Of a stretch of 64,000 bases of DNA, positions 17,715-28,052 are shown one piece after another (positions within the stretch are counted from its first letter, which is position 1; every line of letters starts with the position of its first letter). The DNA comes from AC-32 sp963813435 (GTDB lineage Bacteria > Actinomycetota > Thermoleophilia > Gaiellales > Gaiellaceae): assembly GCA_963813435.1 (NCBI GenBank), contig CAWEYY010000003.1, forward strand, positions 248,001 to 312,000, read 5' to 3'. The notes below the pieces were generated by a model. The model worked only from the letters and a program-made list of their open reading frames with translations, searched no databases and was not told the origin of the DNA. A program made the position numbers and the translations under genes.

Positions 17715-18127
17715 CCCAGGCGCTTCAGCTCGACCTCTCCGCCCTGTCCGAAAATGACGAAGTGCGTCGCCTTCGGGAAGTCGTTCCGCCGCTTCCGCGC
17801 GACCTGCTCGAGTTTCGTCCGTAGCTCGTCGTTCGAGGCTCCGTCGAAGCCGAGGCACCGGTCTCCGTGGCCGGCCCAGCCCATGAACCGCACGCCGCGA
17901 CGGTACGCGGCCCGTCCCATCTTGGTCGTGTCGGACCACGACGGCGCTCGGCCGGGCCTCGCCTCGATGTAGTACTGGTCTGAGCCGATGTCGGCCGCCT
18001 CCTCGAAGGCCTCCATGACCTTCAGGTGATAGCGGCGGTCAGAGCAGAGCTGGAGGAACCCGAGCGCATCCGGGTCCGGCGGCGGCTCCTCCCGCGGCTC
18101 GCGAACCGGGTTGATCAGGCCGATCAC
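17711..18127 (-). CDS. Hypothetical protein (138 aa)
   Basis: The frame runs from ATG 18127 (MIGLINPVREPREEPPPDPD) and ends convergently with the lipoprotein gene, sharing 4 bases. Conserved-looking stretches are LQLCSDRRYHLKVMEAFEEA, GWAGHGDRCLGFDG and ATHFVIFGQGGEVELKRLG. I do not recognise a family. The protein looks soluble and has no signal peptide. Codon usage is consistent with its neighbours. Confidence 0.55.
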   Translation of the reverse strand: MIGLINPVREPREEPPPDPDALGFLQLCSDRRYHLKVMEAFEEAADIGSDQYYIEARPGRAPSWSDTTKMGRAAYRRGVRFMGWAGHGDRCLGFDGASNDELRTKLEQVARKRRNDFPKATHFVIFGQGGEVELKRLG

Positions 18128-18157
18128 CGGTTCGAGTCTCGCAGGTCGTTGCGAGAT

Positions 18158-18964
18158 CTAGAGCTTGGCGTCCCAGCGGGTGGGATCGAAGCCGAACGTC
18201 TCGACGAGGCTCTTGCTCGCGGTCGCGGTCGCGTCGGCGCGCTTCTGGCTGTGCGTCCAGACGGTTTCGGTATCTCCGCCGTCGACGCGCTGGATCTCGA
18301 GCCCGTCCGGCTGCTGCCGGTCGACGAAGTCGCACGCGTAGTCGGCAGCCTCGAGGAAGTTCGCCGTCTCGTAGAGCACCGAGACTCGCCTGTAGACGGG
18401 CTCGTAGACGACATCCCAGACCTGGTACATCGGCTGATCGGACGTAGAGGTCATCACCGTCGTGGCCACGTCGGCGACGAGCACCTCGTCCTCGTCGAGG
18501 TCGACGCCGTGCTGCTCCGCGAGCGCAAACGCGAGCGCCTGGCCGGAAAGGTGGCCGCGGTCGACGAGGATCTCGCCGAGGCGGCGGTCGGGGCGTTTCT
18601 CCTGCTCGCCGAGCGCTTGCCGGAGCGCGATCGACGTGACGAACCCACTCTCGACCAGCAGCCGGCCGAGCGGGCGCCAGCTCTGCGGGGGAAGACTCGC
18701 CTGTTCGAGCGGCTCGGGGCTCTCGGCGGGCTCGAGCCCGAACTCGTCGCCGTCGGCAGGACGGAGTTCGACGCCGTGCTGCCGCGCGAGCGCCTGGGCG
18801 AGCGAGACGCCCGTCACGGAGCCGCTCGCAACCAGGATCTGCCCGAGCAGCCTGCCGGTGCGCCGCTGCTCCGCGAGCGCGGTCTCGAGATCGGCGGCCG
18901 AGACTAGACCTTCGCTGACCAGCAGGGTCCCGAGCGGCCGCCACGGGAAGTCGAGCTGATCCAT
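18158..18964 (-). CDS. Tandem MshEN-domain protein, probable c-di-GMP receptor
   Basis: The 268-residue protein has four copies of the RLGxxLxxxGxxxxxxLxxxLxxQ motif: PLGTLLVSEGLVSAADLETA, LLGQILVASGSVTGVSLAQA, PLGRLLVESGFVTSIALRQA and RLGEILVDRGHLSGQALAFA. One MshEN domain (GspE N-terminal type) is built from two such motifs, so two complete domains are present (about 8-65 and 92-160). MshEN domains of MshE bind c-di-GMP. No ATPase domain follows; the last 100 residues are an unrecognised alpha/beta region. A GGDEF-EAL protein is encoded at 35752. Confidence 0.75.
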   Translation of the reverse strand: MDQLDFPWRPLGTLLVSEGLVSAADLETALAEQRRTGRLLGQILVASGSVTGVSLAQALARQHGVELRPADGDEFGLEPAESPEPLEQASLPPQSWRPLGRLLVESGFVTSIALRQALGEQEKRPDRRLGEILVDRGHLSGQALAFALAEQHGVDLDEDEVLVADVATTVMTSTSDQPMYQVWDVVYEPVYRRVSVLYETANFLEAADYACDFVDRQQPDGLEIQRVDGGDTETVWTHSQKRADATATASKSLVETFGFDPTRWDAKL

Positions 18965-19019
18965 CGCTTGTGTATCGGCTCTTGGGCGCTCGGGCTAAAC
19001 GAGGAACGCGAGACGGCGG

Positions 19020-22000
19020 CTAGCCGGGGACGATCCGTTCGCAGCCGTTCTGCCTCTCGCCCGCAGGCCCGCGCGAGTACCGGTCGAGCCCGGAGCCGCA
19101 GTAGAGCCACTGCACGATGTGGTGCCTGGAGCCGCCGACGAGCGTGCCGCCGTGAAGCTCGTCGCGTCCGGCCTCACCGTACAGCGTGTCGTTGCCGCCG
19201 GCGCCCTCCACCAGGTCGTTGCCGCCGCTGCCGTGCATCGTGTCGTTGCCGCCGTTGCCGTTCAGGGTGTCCGAGCCTCCCTGACCGTCGATGAAGTCGT
19301 TCCCGTCGTTGCCGGAGATCGTGTCGCGGCCGTCGGTGCCCGCGCGGACCTTCACGGAGATCGAGGCGCTGTTGTTGCCGGGCGCCGGATCAGGCGTCGT
19401 CGAGCTCACGACCGCCGTGTTCGAGATCGTCGCCGGAAGCGCGTCGAGCGTGGCCGGGTTCGCGAGGCCGTAGAGCCTGTCGTCGCCGCCGCTGCCGCTG
19501 AACGAGTCGGATCCGCCGCCGCCGCAGATCACATCCGCGCCGTTGGTGCTGCCGATGTCGGCATCCGAGTCGTTCCGCGACGTGCCCACGAAGTCGCACG
19601 AGAAGACGGCCCTGACCCGGATCGAGATCGTCCGGGTGCTTCCGGCCGCGGGGCCTGCTGGAAGGTCGCCGAGCGCGCACTGGACACGGGTCCCGCCGCC
19701 GCTGATCGCGCTCGGGGCGCAGCTCGACGGAGCCGAGACGAGCTCGAGCGGGCTCGCGAGGTCGTCGGTGACGACCACGTTCTCGGCGGTTCCGGCTCCC
19801 GCGTTCCGCGCCGTGAGCGTGTAGACGAAGTCGTCGCCCAGCGCCGGCGTCGTGTCGCTGACCGCCTTCTGGATCCGGACATCGGCGTTCAGCGGGAGGC
19901 GGAGGTGGTGGCGGTGGCGGCGGAGGTGGTGGCGGTGGTGGCGGTGGTGGCGGAGGCGGAGGCGGCGGAGGTGGCGGGGGTGGCGGAGGTGGTGGGACGT
20001 CGTTGTTCGTCACCGTGCAGGTCCGCGACTGGCTCGCAGGCACGGTGACGTTGCCCTGCGAGTCGCAGTCGCCCGAGAAGGTCTGCGTGTACCCGGGAGC
20101 CGCGTCCTCGGAGACCGTGTAGGTCACACCCGCCGGGAGCGAGTAGGTCGTGCCCGACTCGTCGCCGGGCTGCGGGCTTCCGTCGACGTCGGTCTCGCCC
20201 GTCTTGACATGGAGGTGAAGTCGGCAGCCGACTTCGTGCCCCCGTCGTCGTTCACGACGTGCTTGATCACCTTCAGGTCTCCGCGCTCTCCGGCGCCTGG
20301 CTTGCACGAGCCCTCGGCCACGTGGCCGGTCTTGAGCCCGTCGACGAACGCGCCCGAGTCGAGGATGTGGTCGCTGGCGTCGAAGATCGAGAGGTACAGG
20401 CTGTGCAGGCCCGGCGTCACCGGCGTCTGCACGTTCAGGAGCGGCGTGCTGCCGTCGTACTGCGTGCCGGTCGCCACGACGACCTGGCCGGGGTCGAAGA
20501 ACGAGCTGTTGACGCTGACGATGTGCCCGCCGTTGTCGAAGGCGAAGTTGTGCGGCGCCGAGATCGTCGAGCCGGACACGTTCCAGTCGGAGGTGTCGAG
20601 CTCGGCGATGAACCCGTCGTTGTAGGCGCTGTTAACGAACTCCGGGTACTCCTCGGTCTGGAAACGCGAGCTCGAATGAGAGGCAGTTCGCGCCTGCCGG
20701 GATCGAGAGATCAAGCCGGAGGATCGAGACGTCGAACGCTCCTCGCGCAGAGGTGCCGTTGTCGCGCCCGGCTCGCGGAGCTGTCGTTCGGAGGGTTCGC
20801 GACCGAGACGTCGCCCGAGGTCATCAGCGCCTCGTGGCCCCCGCTCGGAGGCAGCACCGGCGTCAGGCTGCCGACCACGCCGTTGGCAGTCGGCGAGCTG
20901 CAGACGACCCACTGCTCGCCGGTCACGAGGCCGCCGTCGTCGATCGCGCTGCCGAGCTTCGGACACTCCTGGACGCTCGTCGTCGCGAGCGCGGAGTTGT
21001 TCTCCGCGTTGGGGTCGGCCGTGGACGACGAGATCGAGGCGGAGTTGTTCAGCGCCCCGGGTGCCTGCGGCTCGACGACGATCGTGATCGTCACGAACGC
21101 GCCGCTGTCCAGCGAGCCGAGGTCGCAGGTGACCGTTCCGGAGCTCTGGCCGCAGCTGCCCTGGTCGGTCGTTGCGGACTGGAACGTGACACCCGACGGA
21201 AGCAGGTCGGTCACGACGACCCCGCCGGCGCTGTCCGGCCCGAGGTTTTCGACGTTCAGCGTGTACGTGAGCGGGTTGCCGACGATCACCGGGTCGGGTG
21301 CGTCGTCCTTGGTGATCGAGAGGTCGGCCGACACCGCTGCCGCGACATCGTCGTTCGTCAGCGTGCAGGTCTTGGCGTCGCCCGCCTGCAGCGTGACCTG
21401 GCCGCCCGAGTCACAGCTGCCGCTGAAGCTCTGCGTGTAGCCGGAGACAGCGTCTTCGGAGACCGTGTACGTCCCGGCCGAGAGCGTGTAGGTCGTGCCG
21501 AGCTCATCGCCCGGCTGCGGGCTCCCGGTGACGTCGGTGCCGCCGGTCTTCACGTGGAGGCTGAAGTCGGAGGCCGCCTTGCTCCCGCCGTTGTCGTTCA
21601 CGACGTGCTTGACCACCGTCAGCGTCGGCGGAGGCGGCGGAGGCGGCGGGGGTGGCGGGGGAGGTGGCGGGGGTGGCGGAGGTGGAGGTGGCGGAGGTGG
21701 CAGCGCGTCGTCGTTCGTGAGCGTGCAGGTCTTCTGGTCGCCGGTGTGCAGCGTGATCTGGCCGCCCGAGTCGCAGTCGCCCGAGAAGGTCTGCGTGTAC
21801 CCCTCGTGTGCGTCCTCGGAGACCGTGTAGGTCGAGTCGTCGACGAGCGTGTAGGTGTCCCCCGCCTCGTGGCCCGGCTGCGGGCTCCCGGCCACGTCGC
21901 TGCCGCCCGTCTTCACATGCAGCGTGAAGTCGCCCGCCTGCGCGGTCCCGCCCTCGTCGTTGACGACGTGCTTGACGACCTTCAGCGTCGGCGGACCCGG

Positions 22001-25000
22001 CACGTCGTCGTTCGTGACCGTGCAGGTCTTGTGATCGCCGACCTGGAGCGTGACGTTGCCGCTCGAGTCGCAGTCGCCGGCGAAGCTGCGCGTGTAGCCG
22101 ACGGACGGGTCCTCCGAGACCGTGTAGGTCGCCGGGGCAAGCGCGTAGGTCGTGCCGGACTCGTCGCCGGGTTGCGGGCTCCCGGTCACGTCGGCGGTGC
22201 CGAGCTTGACGTGCAGGACGAAGGCGCTCGCCACCGAGGAGCCACCGTTGTCGTTCACGACGTGCTTGACCACCTTCAGCGTCGGCTGCGCCTGGACGAC
22301 CGTGTCCGCCGAGGCGCTGTTGTTCGTCGAGTCGGGGTCGCTCGTCGGCGACGAGACCGAGGCAGTGTTGTGCAGGGCCCCGGCGGCGGTCGGCGTGACC
22401 TTGATCGTCACCGTGGCGTCGCCGTTCGCCGGCACCGTGTCGAGGTCGCAGCCGACGGTCCCCAGCAGCTGCGTGCAGGTTCCCTGGCTCGCCGTCACAG
22501 AGCCGAAGGTGACGCCCGCGGGAAGCGGGTCCGTCACCGAGACCGAGTCGGCCGCGTCGCCGCCGGCGTTGTGGACGGTGAGTGAGTAGGTCAGCTCCTG
22601 GCCCGCCACCACCGGGTCGGGCGAGTCCGCCTTCGTCAGCGACAGGTCGGCGACAGGCGTGTGGACGAGCGTGATCGTGACCACCTTCGTCGCACTCGTC
22701 TTCGCGCCGTCACACGCAGGCCCGGGCAAGCCGCAGTTGTCCGGGTCCCCCCGGTCCGTGACGCGGTACGTGAACGAGTCCTGGCCGGTCGCGCCCGGAT
22801 TCGGCGTGTACGAGAAGCTCGGGCCGGTGCCCGTAAGGAGGCCCTTGGCCGGCCCGCCGACGACCTCGTACTGGAGGTCGGCGTCGCCCGTCTCGACGTC
22901 GGAGACGAGCGCGCCCACGTCGATCGCGACCGCGGGGCCGTCCTCCTGCGCCTGCGTGCTCCCGTCCTGCGCCTGCGGGACGTCGTTGACCGGCGCGACC
23001 GTCGTGGAGACCGTGCCGGTGTCGGTCCCTTCGTGGCCGTCGGAGAGCGTGTACTCGAAGCTCGCGGGGCCGTTGTAATCCGCGGCGGGCGTGTACGTCA
23101 CCGTGCCGGCGACGAGTGAGACGGTTCCGTGCGTCGAGCTCGTGGGGGTTACCCCGGTCACCGTCAGCGGCGTGTCGCCGTCCGGGTCGGAGTCGTTGGC
23201 CGTCAGGTCCGCGGCCGGGAACGACAAGGCTGTGTCCTCGACCGCCCCGCTCTTCGTGTCGTCCACGGCCACCGGCGGCTTGTTGACGGGCGCCCCGCCG
23301 ACGCCCTTGAACGCGAAGACAAACGTGTTCGGCGTGCCGAGTGTCGGCCCATCGGTGGTGCTCGGCTGACCGAGCGAGTAGACCTCGGCGTCGACGTCGT
23401 GGATCGCCGTCAGCGCGCCGGCCTCGGTCCCGGCCGCGCCGTAGAAGATGTCGAACGTCAGCTTCGCGCCGGGCGCGAGCGTCGGGAAGCCGAAGTCGAA
23501 GAGCGCGCCGTGGTCGGCAGGACCGCTGTCTACGGCGTCGCCCTCGAACAGGATCGGCGTCCGCGCCCCGAGCGGGTTCGCCGTCTGGAAGCCGTTGTCG
23601 TTCGAGTAGAGCAGCGCGGTTGCGCTGCGGCCCTGGATCGTCACGTACTCGTTGAACGCGGTCGGCTCGATGTCCCAGTCCATGACGCGGCGATAGCGCG
23701 GTGCGACCGGTGCGGAGCTCGTGTTCTCGATCGTGACCTTCGCGTCGTAGAGGTTCGGCGTGACCGACGGGTGGTAGTCGTGGGTGACGCGCAGGACCGG
23801 GTCGCCCGTGCCGTTCTTGATATCGACGACCGAGGTGGCCGTGTCGTCGGTGCTCGAGAAGGAGACGAGCGAGAGGTTCTTGACGCCGTCCTCGAAGACG
23901 TTGGCGTACCCGGTGGTGCCGGTCGTCGCGTCGGCCGCGCCCCAGCCCTCGCAGAGGCATCCGGGCGCGGTCGCCTCGGCCTTCGTCGGCAGATAGCGCA
24001 GGCCGACCGCCGTCACGCCGCCGAGCGATGGCGCGCCGCCATCGAGGTTGAGGTGTCCCTCGGGGTTGATGCCGAGCTGGATCACGTGGTTGTCGATGCA
24101 GGCGCCGGGCACGGAGGCGCAGGGCCTCGTGACGGTGACGTCCACGTGCCCCACGTCGCTGAGCTCGCCGTCGCTGACCGTGTAGTCGAAGGCGTCGGAG
24201 CCCACGAAGCCCGCGGCCGGCGTGTACTCGCACGTGACGCTCAGGCACGTCACGGTGCCGTGCGCCGGGTCGGTGTGACCCGTAACGAGGAGCCCGCCGC
24301 TGTCGACCGAGTCGGCGTCGGTGTCGTTGTCGGTCACGGGGACGGAGACCGTGGCATCCCGGACCGTCGTCGCCGTGTCGTCGACGGCGACCGGCGCGTG
24401 GTTCGCAGTCACGGTCACGGTCACGGTGCCCGTGTCGGTCTCGACGCCGTCGCTGACGACGTAGTCGAACGAGTCAGCGCCGACGTACCCGTTGTCGGGT
24501 GTGTACGTGCAGCTGAAGCCGTCGCAGAAGACCGTCCCGTGCGCGGCCGCCGGGTTGGTGCTCGTGATCGTCAGGGGGTCGTTGTCGGGATCGGTGAAGT
24601 TCGGGGAGACGGAGGCCTGCTTGTTCCGCCTCGTGGTGAGCGTCGCGTCGTCCGCGTGCGGCGGGTTGTTCGACGTGACCAGCACGTGGATCGTCCCGGT
24701 GGCCGAGTCGGTTCCGTCGCTGATGGTGAACTGGAACGAGTCCGCGCCCAGGTAGTCGGTCGCCGGCGTGTACGTGCAGCTGAAGAGGTTGCAGCTCGCC
24801 GTCCCGTGGGCGGCGCTCGGCGTTGCGCTCGTGATCGTGACCGGGTCGCCGTCCGGGTCGTTCCAGGCGGGGAAGTCGGTGACCGGCGTGTTCTTCTTCG
24901 TCTTCCAGTTCCCGTCGACCGGGACCGGCGGCTGGTTCGGGTTGACGGTGACGTGGACCGTGCCGGTAGCCGTGTCGGCGCCGTCGCTGACGACGTACTG

Positions 25001-25579
25001 GAACGAGTCCGAGCCGATGAAGCCCGTGTTCGGCGTGTACATGCAGCTGAACACGTCGCAGGAGACGGTGCCGTGCGCGGCTGCAGGCGCGGCGCTCGTG
25101 ATCGTCACGTCGTCGAGGTCGGGGTCGAAGAAGGGCGGGAGCGCGGTGCCGGCCGTGTTCTCCTTCGTCGTCAGGTCGACATCAGGCGCAACCGGAGGGT
25201 GGTTGACATGGACGTCGACGGTGACGGTCCCGGTGGCCGTGTCCGTGCCGTCGCTCACCGTGTACTGAAAGAGGTCAGGGCCGAGGTAGTCGGTGTCAGG
25301 CGTGTATGTGCAGCTGAGGTCGGCGCACGTGACCGTTCCATGGTCGGCGCTCGGGCTCGTGCTCGTGATCGTGAGCGGGTCGCCGTCCTCGTCGAAGACC
25401 GCAGGCGTGACCGTCTGGGGCGTGTTCTTCTTGACGCTCAGGTTGACGTCGGGCGCGAACGGCGGCGTGTTGGTGCCGGGTGGATCCGGGTCAGGCGCGG
25501 CCGAGCTCGTCGACGCGACGATCGCGATCGCCAACGCGACCAGCACCGGTGCCAGTAAGGGGACCCGCCAGCTCCTCAT
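19020..25579 (-). CDS. Giant secreted adhesin-like protein (Ig-like, DUF11, RTX repeats), frameshifted
   Basis: ATG 25579 starts a signal peptide (LLAPVLVALAIAIVASTSSA). The intact part runs 1,622 residues: about five cadherin/Ig-like repeats with DSFQYVVSDG-type cores (about 40-470), a domain with HLNLDGGAPSLGGVTAVG, more Ig-like repeats, DUF11 repeats (LTYSLTVHNAGGDAADSVSV), and repeated LKVVKHVVNDNGG domains around a polyproline tract. After frame breaks near 20765, 20662, 20210 and 19893 it continues with a choice-of-anchor-like domain (FQTEEYPEFVNSAYNDGF), another KHVVNDDGG repeat, a second polyproline tract, DUF11 and RTX-type calcium repeats (GGNDTLYG). Total about 2,180 residues; probably a surface adhesin. 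Confidence 0.8.
19894..19996 (-). repeat. Polyproline-coding low-complexity tract 2
   Basis: About 100 bases of GGN-type triplets on the plus strand encode an uninterrupted run of more than 30 prolines on the minus strand. The reading frame of the adhesin gene breaks at the downstream edge of this tract (near 19893), as expected if repeat length was misread. Confidence 0.85.
21626..21702 (-). repeat. Polyproline-coding low-complexity tract 1
   Basis: A tract of about 75 bases encodes roughly 25 consecutive prolines between two KHVVNDxGG domains of the adhesin. The frame is intact through this copy. Such rigid spacers are common in wall-spanning surface proteins. Confidence 0.85.
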
Positions 25580-25812
25580 TGCTCTGCCTCTTGGTTGCCC
25601 ACCGTCTGAGAACGCGCGGAGTATGGGCCTGCAGATCTCAAGAAGTCAACATGTGCAGGCGATTCCGGCGAGGGCCCGCCGGGGGGCGGGCTCGACACGC
25701 ATCGGACTCCTCTGTCTCCGAGGCGGGCGGCGGCTGTCGTCACACGATTTGAGTCGGCATTCGGCCCCGCTCACACGATCCCGCGGATGGTGGTCTGGAC
25801 CGGGTCTGAGAC

Positions 25813-26601
25813 CTAACGGCGGGTGCCGAGGATCAGCAGGTACTCGCGCCGGTGGACGATCTCGCCGTTCTCCTGGTAGTTCGTCTCGAAGAACTCGATC
25901 CAGTCGCGCTGCAGGTCGTCGCTCCGCTCGCCGATCGCCTCGACCAGCGTCTTCGTCGGCCCGTAGCTCGTCGAGAAGAGATTCCAGTAGTCCTCGGCCG
26001 AGTCCGTCCGCAGCGTCGAGACGTCCTCCTCGAACTCGAGGTCAAACGAATCGCCGAGCAGCTCGCCGACGCGGTCCTCTTTCCCCCAGTCGAACGGGCT
26101 GCTTGGAGGTGGCGCCGGCTGGTACGGGGCCATCACCTTGAACATCTGGCCGAGGCCGCCCTCGGGCGTCCAGTTGACGAGCGCGATCCGGCCGCCGGGC
26201 GCGGTCACCCGCGCGAGCTCGCGGGCCACCGCCTCGTGATCGGGCGCGAACATGATCCCGCACGTCGAGGAGACCTTGTCGAAGCTCGCGTCCGCAAGCT
26301 CCAGCTTCTCGGCGTCGCCCGCGCTGTAGTCGATCTCGAGGCCGAGCTGTCCGGCCCGCTCCTTCGCCGTCTCGATCAGAGCCGGTGACAGGTCGACGCC
26401 GGTGACACGGGCTCCGGCCGCCGCCGCGCCCTCGGAGACGGCGCCGGTGCCACAGGCGACATCGAGCCAGCGGTCTCCCTCCTGCGGCCCGAGCCGCTCG
26501 ATCACGACCTCGTGGATGTCGGAGATCGTCTCCGTGATCCGCTGGTAGGGCCCGTTGCCCCACATGACGCTCTGCTTTTGCTTGAGCTCCTCGTATGCCA
26601 T
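25813..26601 (-). CDS. Class I SAM-dependent methyltransferase
   Basis: ATG 26601 (MAYEELKQKQSVMWGNGPYQ) follows GAAAGGAGAGCC, so I chose it over an upstream start. The protein of 262 residues has motif I WLDVACGTGAV, the acidic VTGVDLSPALIETAKERA and the post-I block YSAGDAEKLELADASFDKV, typical of UbiE/Methyltransf_11 enzymes acting on small molecules. Substrate unknown. It is divergent from the C39 peptidase gene, with 89 bp between start codons. Confidence 0.88.
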   Translation of the reverse strand: MAYEELKQKQSVMWGNGPYQRITETISDIHEVVIERLGPQEGDRWLDVACGTGAVSEGAAAAGARVTGVDLSPALIETAKERAGQLGLEIDYSAGDAEKLELADASFDKVSSTCGIMFAPDHEAVARELARVTAPGGRIALVNWTPEGGLGQMFKVMAPYQPAPPPSSPFDWGKEDRVGELLGDSFDLEFEEDVSTLRTDSAEDYWNLFSTSYGPTKTLVEAIGERSDDLQRDWIEFFETNYQENGEIVHRREYLLILGTRR

Positions 26602-26690
26602 CAGGCTCTCCTTTCGCCGCGGTCTCCACACAGGACGGGCCGAGACCGGCGGAGTTTCCATCCAGCAGTGTGAGGTTTAGGATCGCAGCC

Positions 26691-27986
26691 ATGATCAAAC
26701 ATGCCGTCATCACCATCGTTGCAGCAATAACTCTCGCGCTGGGCGCGGCCGCTCCGGCGTCCGCTGCACAGCCGTACCCGCTGAACTTCAAGACCTTCTC
26801 GCTCGGAAGCGCAGACTCCGTGCGGAGCGGCACCGTCCTCTCGAACGGTTCGCTGACCCTCGCCTCGAGCGGGCTCAGCGGTCCCTTCGACTACCTCGAC
26901 CCGTTCGCCAACTACTCGGGGGACGGAGCCGACGGTTCCGGCTCATACCAGTACGGAACGTGGACCTCAGGCATGACGACCCTGTCCTTCCCCTATAACG
27001 AGCTCGTCTCGTCGTGGAACGCGATCACGCCGACCGGGACGTGGATCCAGGTCGAGGTGCAGCCGCAGATCGACGACGGGCACTGGGCCAAGTGGTACAT
27101 CCTCGGGCTCTGGACCTCGGGTGACGCCGACTTCCACCGAACGTCGGTCGGCGGTCAGGGCGACGCCGACGGGTTTGTCTCGATCGACACCCTCTTCACC
27201 AAGGACCACCCCGCCGTCGCGTACCGCCTTCGGCTGACGCTCTACCGCCGTAGCGGCACGAACGCGAGCCCGTCGGTCAGCCGGCTGAGCGCGATCGCCT
27301 CCAACCTGACCAACCAGAAGATGACGTTCCCGAGCGCGACCACGATGAAGGGCGCCACGGTCGACCTCGGCGTTCCCCAGTACTCGCAGGAGATCCACCA
27401 CGGCCACTATCCGCAGTTCGACAACGGCGGCGAGGCCTGGTGCAGCCCGACCTCGACGTCGATGGTCGTCGGCTACTGGAACGCGCTCTTCCCCGGAGCC
27501 GGGTACGCGCCGAGCTCGGCGGAGACCTCCTGGGTCGACCCGCCCGTCGATCCGTGGGTCGACTACACGGCTCGCTACGTCTACGACTACCACTACAACG
27601 GCGCCGGCAACTGGCCGTTCAACGCTGCCTATGCGGCGTCGCGTGGACTCGTCGCGGACGTGACCCAGCTGCACAGCCTGCGCGAGGCCGAGACGTTCAT
27701 CCGCGACTACCGGATCCCGCTGGTCGCATCCGTCGCCTGGAACTCGAACAAGCTCGACGGTGCGATCAAGAGCACGAACGGCCACCTGCTCGTGATCGAA
27801 GGGTTCACCGGCGACGGCAAGCAGGTGATCGTCAACGATCCCGCCTCGGACACCGACGCGCAGGTGAAGCACTACTACGACCGCGAACAGTTCGAGCGGG
27901 CGTGGATTCCGGCCTCGGGCGGGATCGTCTACGTCATCCGTCCTCCGGGCTGGCCGACGCCGCCGTTGACCGCGAACAACTCGTAG
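26691..27986 (+). CDS. Secreted C39-family cysteine peptidase
   Basis: The 431-residue protein starts at ATG 26691 with a signal peptide (VITIVAAITLALGAAAPASA). An N-terminal beta-sandwich of about 200 residues precedes the peptidase part: VPQYSQ, then GGEAWCSPTSTSM with catalytic Cys251, and TNGHLLVIEGFTGDGKQVIV with the likely catalytic His, followed by VNDPAS. This is the Peptidase_C39_2 pattern of exported, free-standing enzymes rather than bacteriocin exporters. The two domains appear complete. Confidence 0.85.
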   Translation: MIKHAVITIVAAITLALGAAAPASAAQPYPLNFKTFSLGSADSVRSGTVLSNGSLTLASSGLSGPFDYLDPFANYSGDGADGSGSYQYGTWTSGMTTLSFPYNELVSSWNAITPTGTWIQVEVQPQIDDGHWAKWYILGLWTSGDADFHRTSVGGQGDADGFVSIDTLFTKDHPAVAYRLRLTLYRRSGTNASPSVSRLSAIASNLTNQKMTFPSATTMKGATVDLGVPQYSQEIHHGHYPQFDNGGEAWCSPTSTSMVVGYWNALFPGAGYAPSSAETSWVDPPVDPWVDYTARYVYDYHYNGAGNWPFNAAYAASRGLVADVTQLHSLREAETFIRDYRIPLVASVAWNSNKLDGAIKSTNGHLLVIEGFTGDGKQVIVNDPASDTDAQVKHYYDREQFERAWIPASGGIVYVIRPPGWPTPPLTANNS

Positions 27987-28018
27987 GCCCAAGGCGCTCG
28001 CTTGCGACGCCGTTAAGA

Positions 28019-28045
28019 GGTCGTGCGGGCTTTGCCCGTGCGACC
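28019..28045. terminator. Bidirectional hairpin terminator
   Basis: GGTCGTGCGGGC, TTT loop, GCCCGTGCGACC forms a 12-pair stem (two G-U pairs) between the convergent C39 peptidase and SQR-like genes. There is no T-run, as is usual for high-GC Actinobacteria. Confidence 0.6.
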
Positions 28046-28052
28046 GCTTGAG

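Noticed and set aside
23129..25558. 809-codon plus-strand frame across the adhesin gene
   Set aside because: Val/Arg-rich antisense translation of Ig-like repeats with no recognisable domain or ribosome site.
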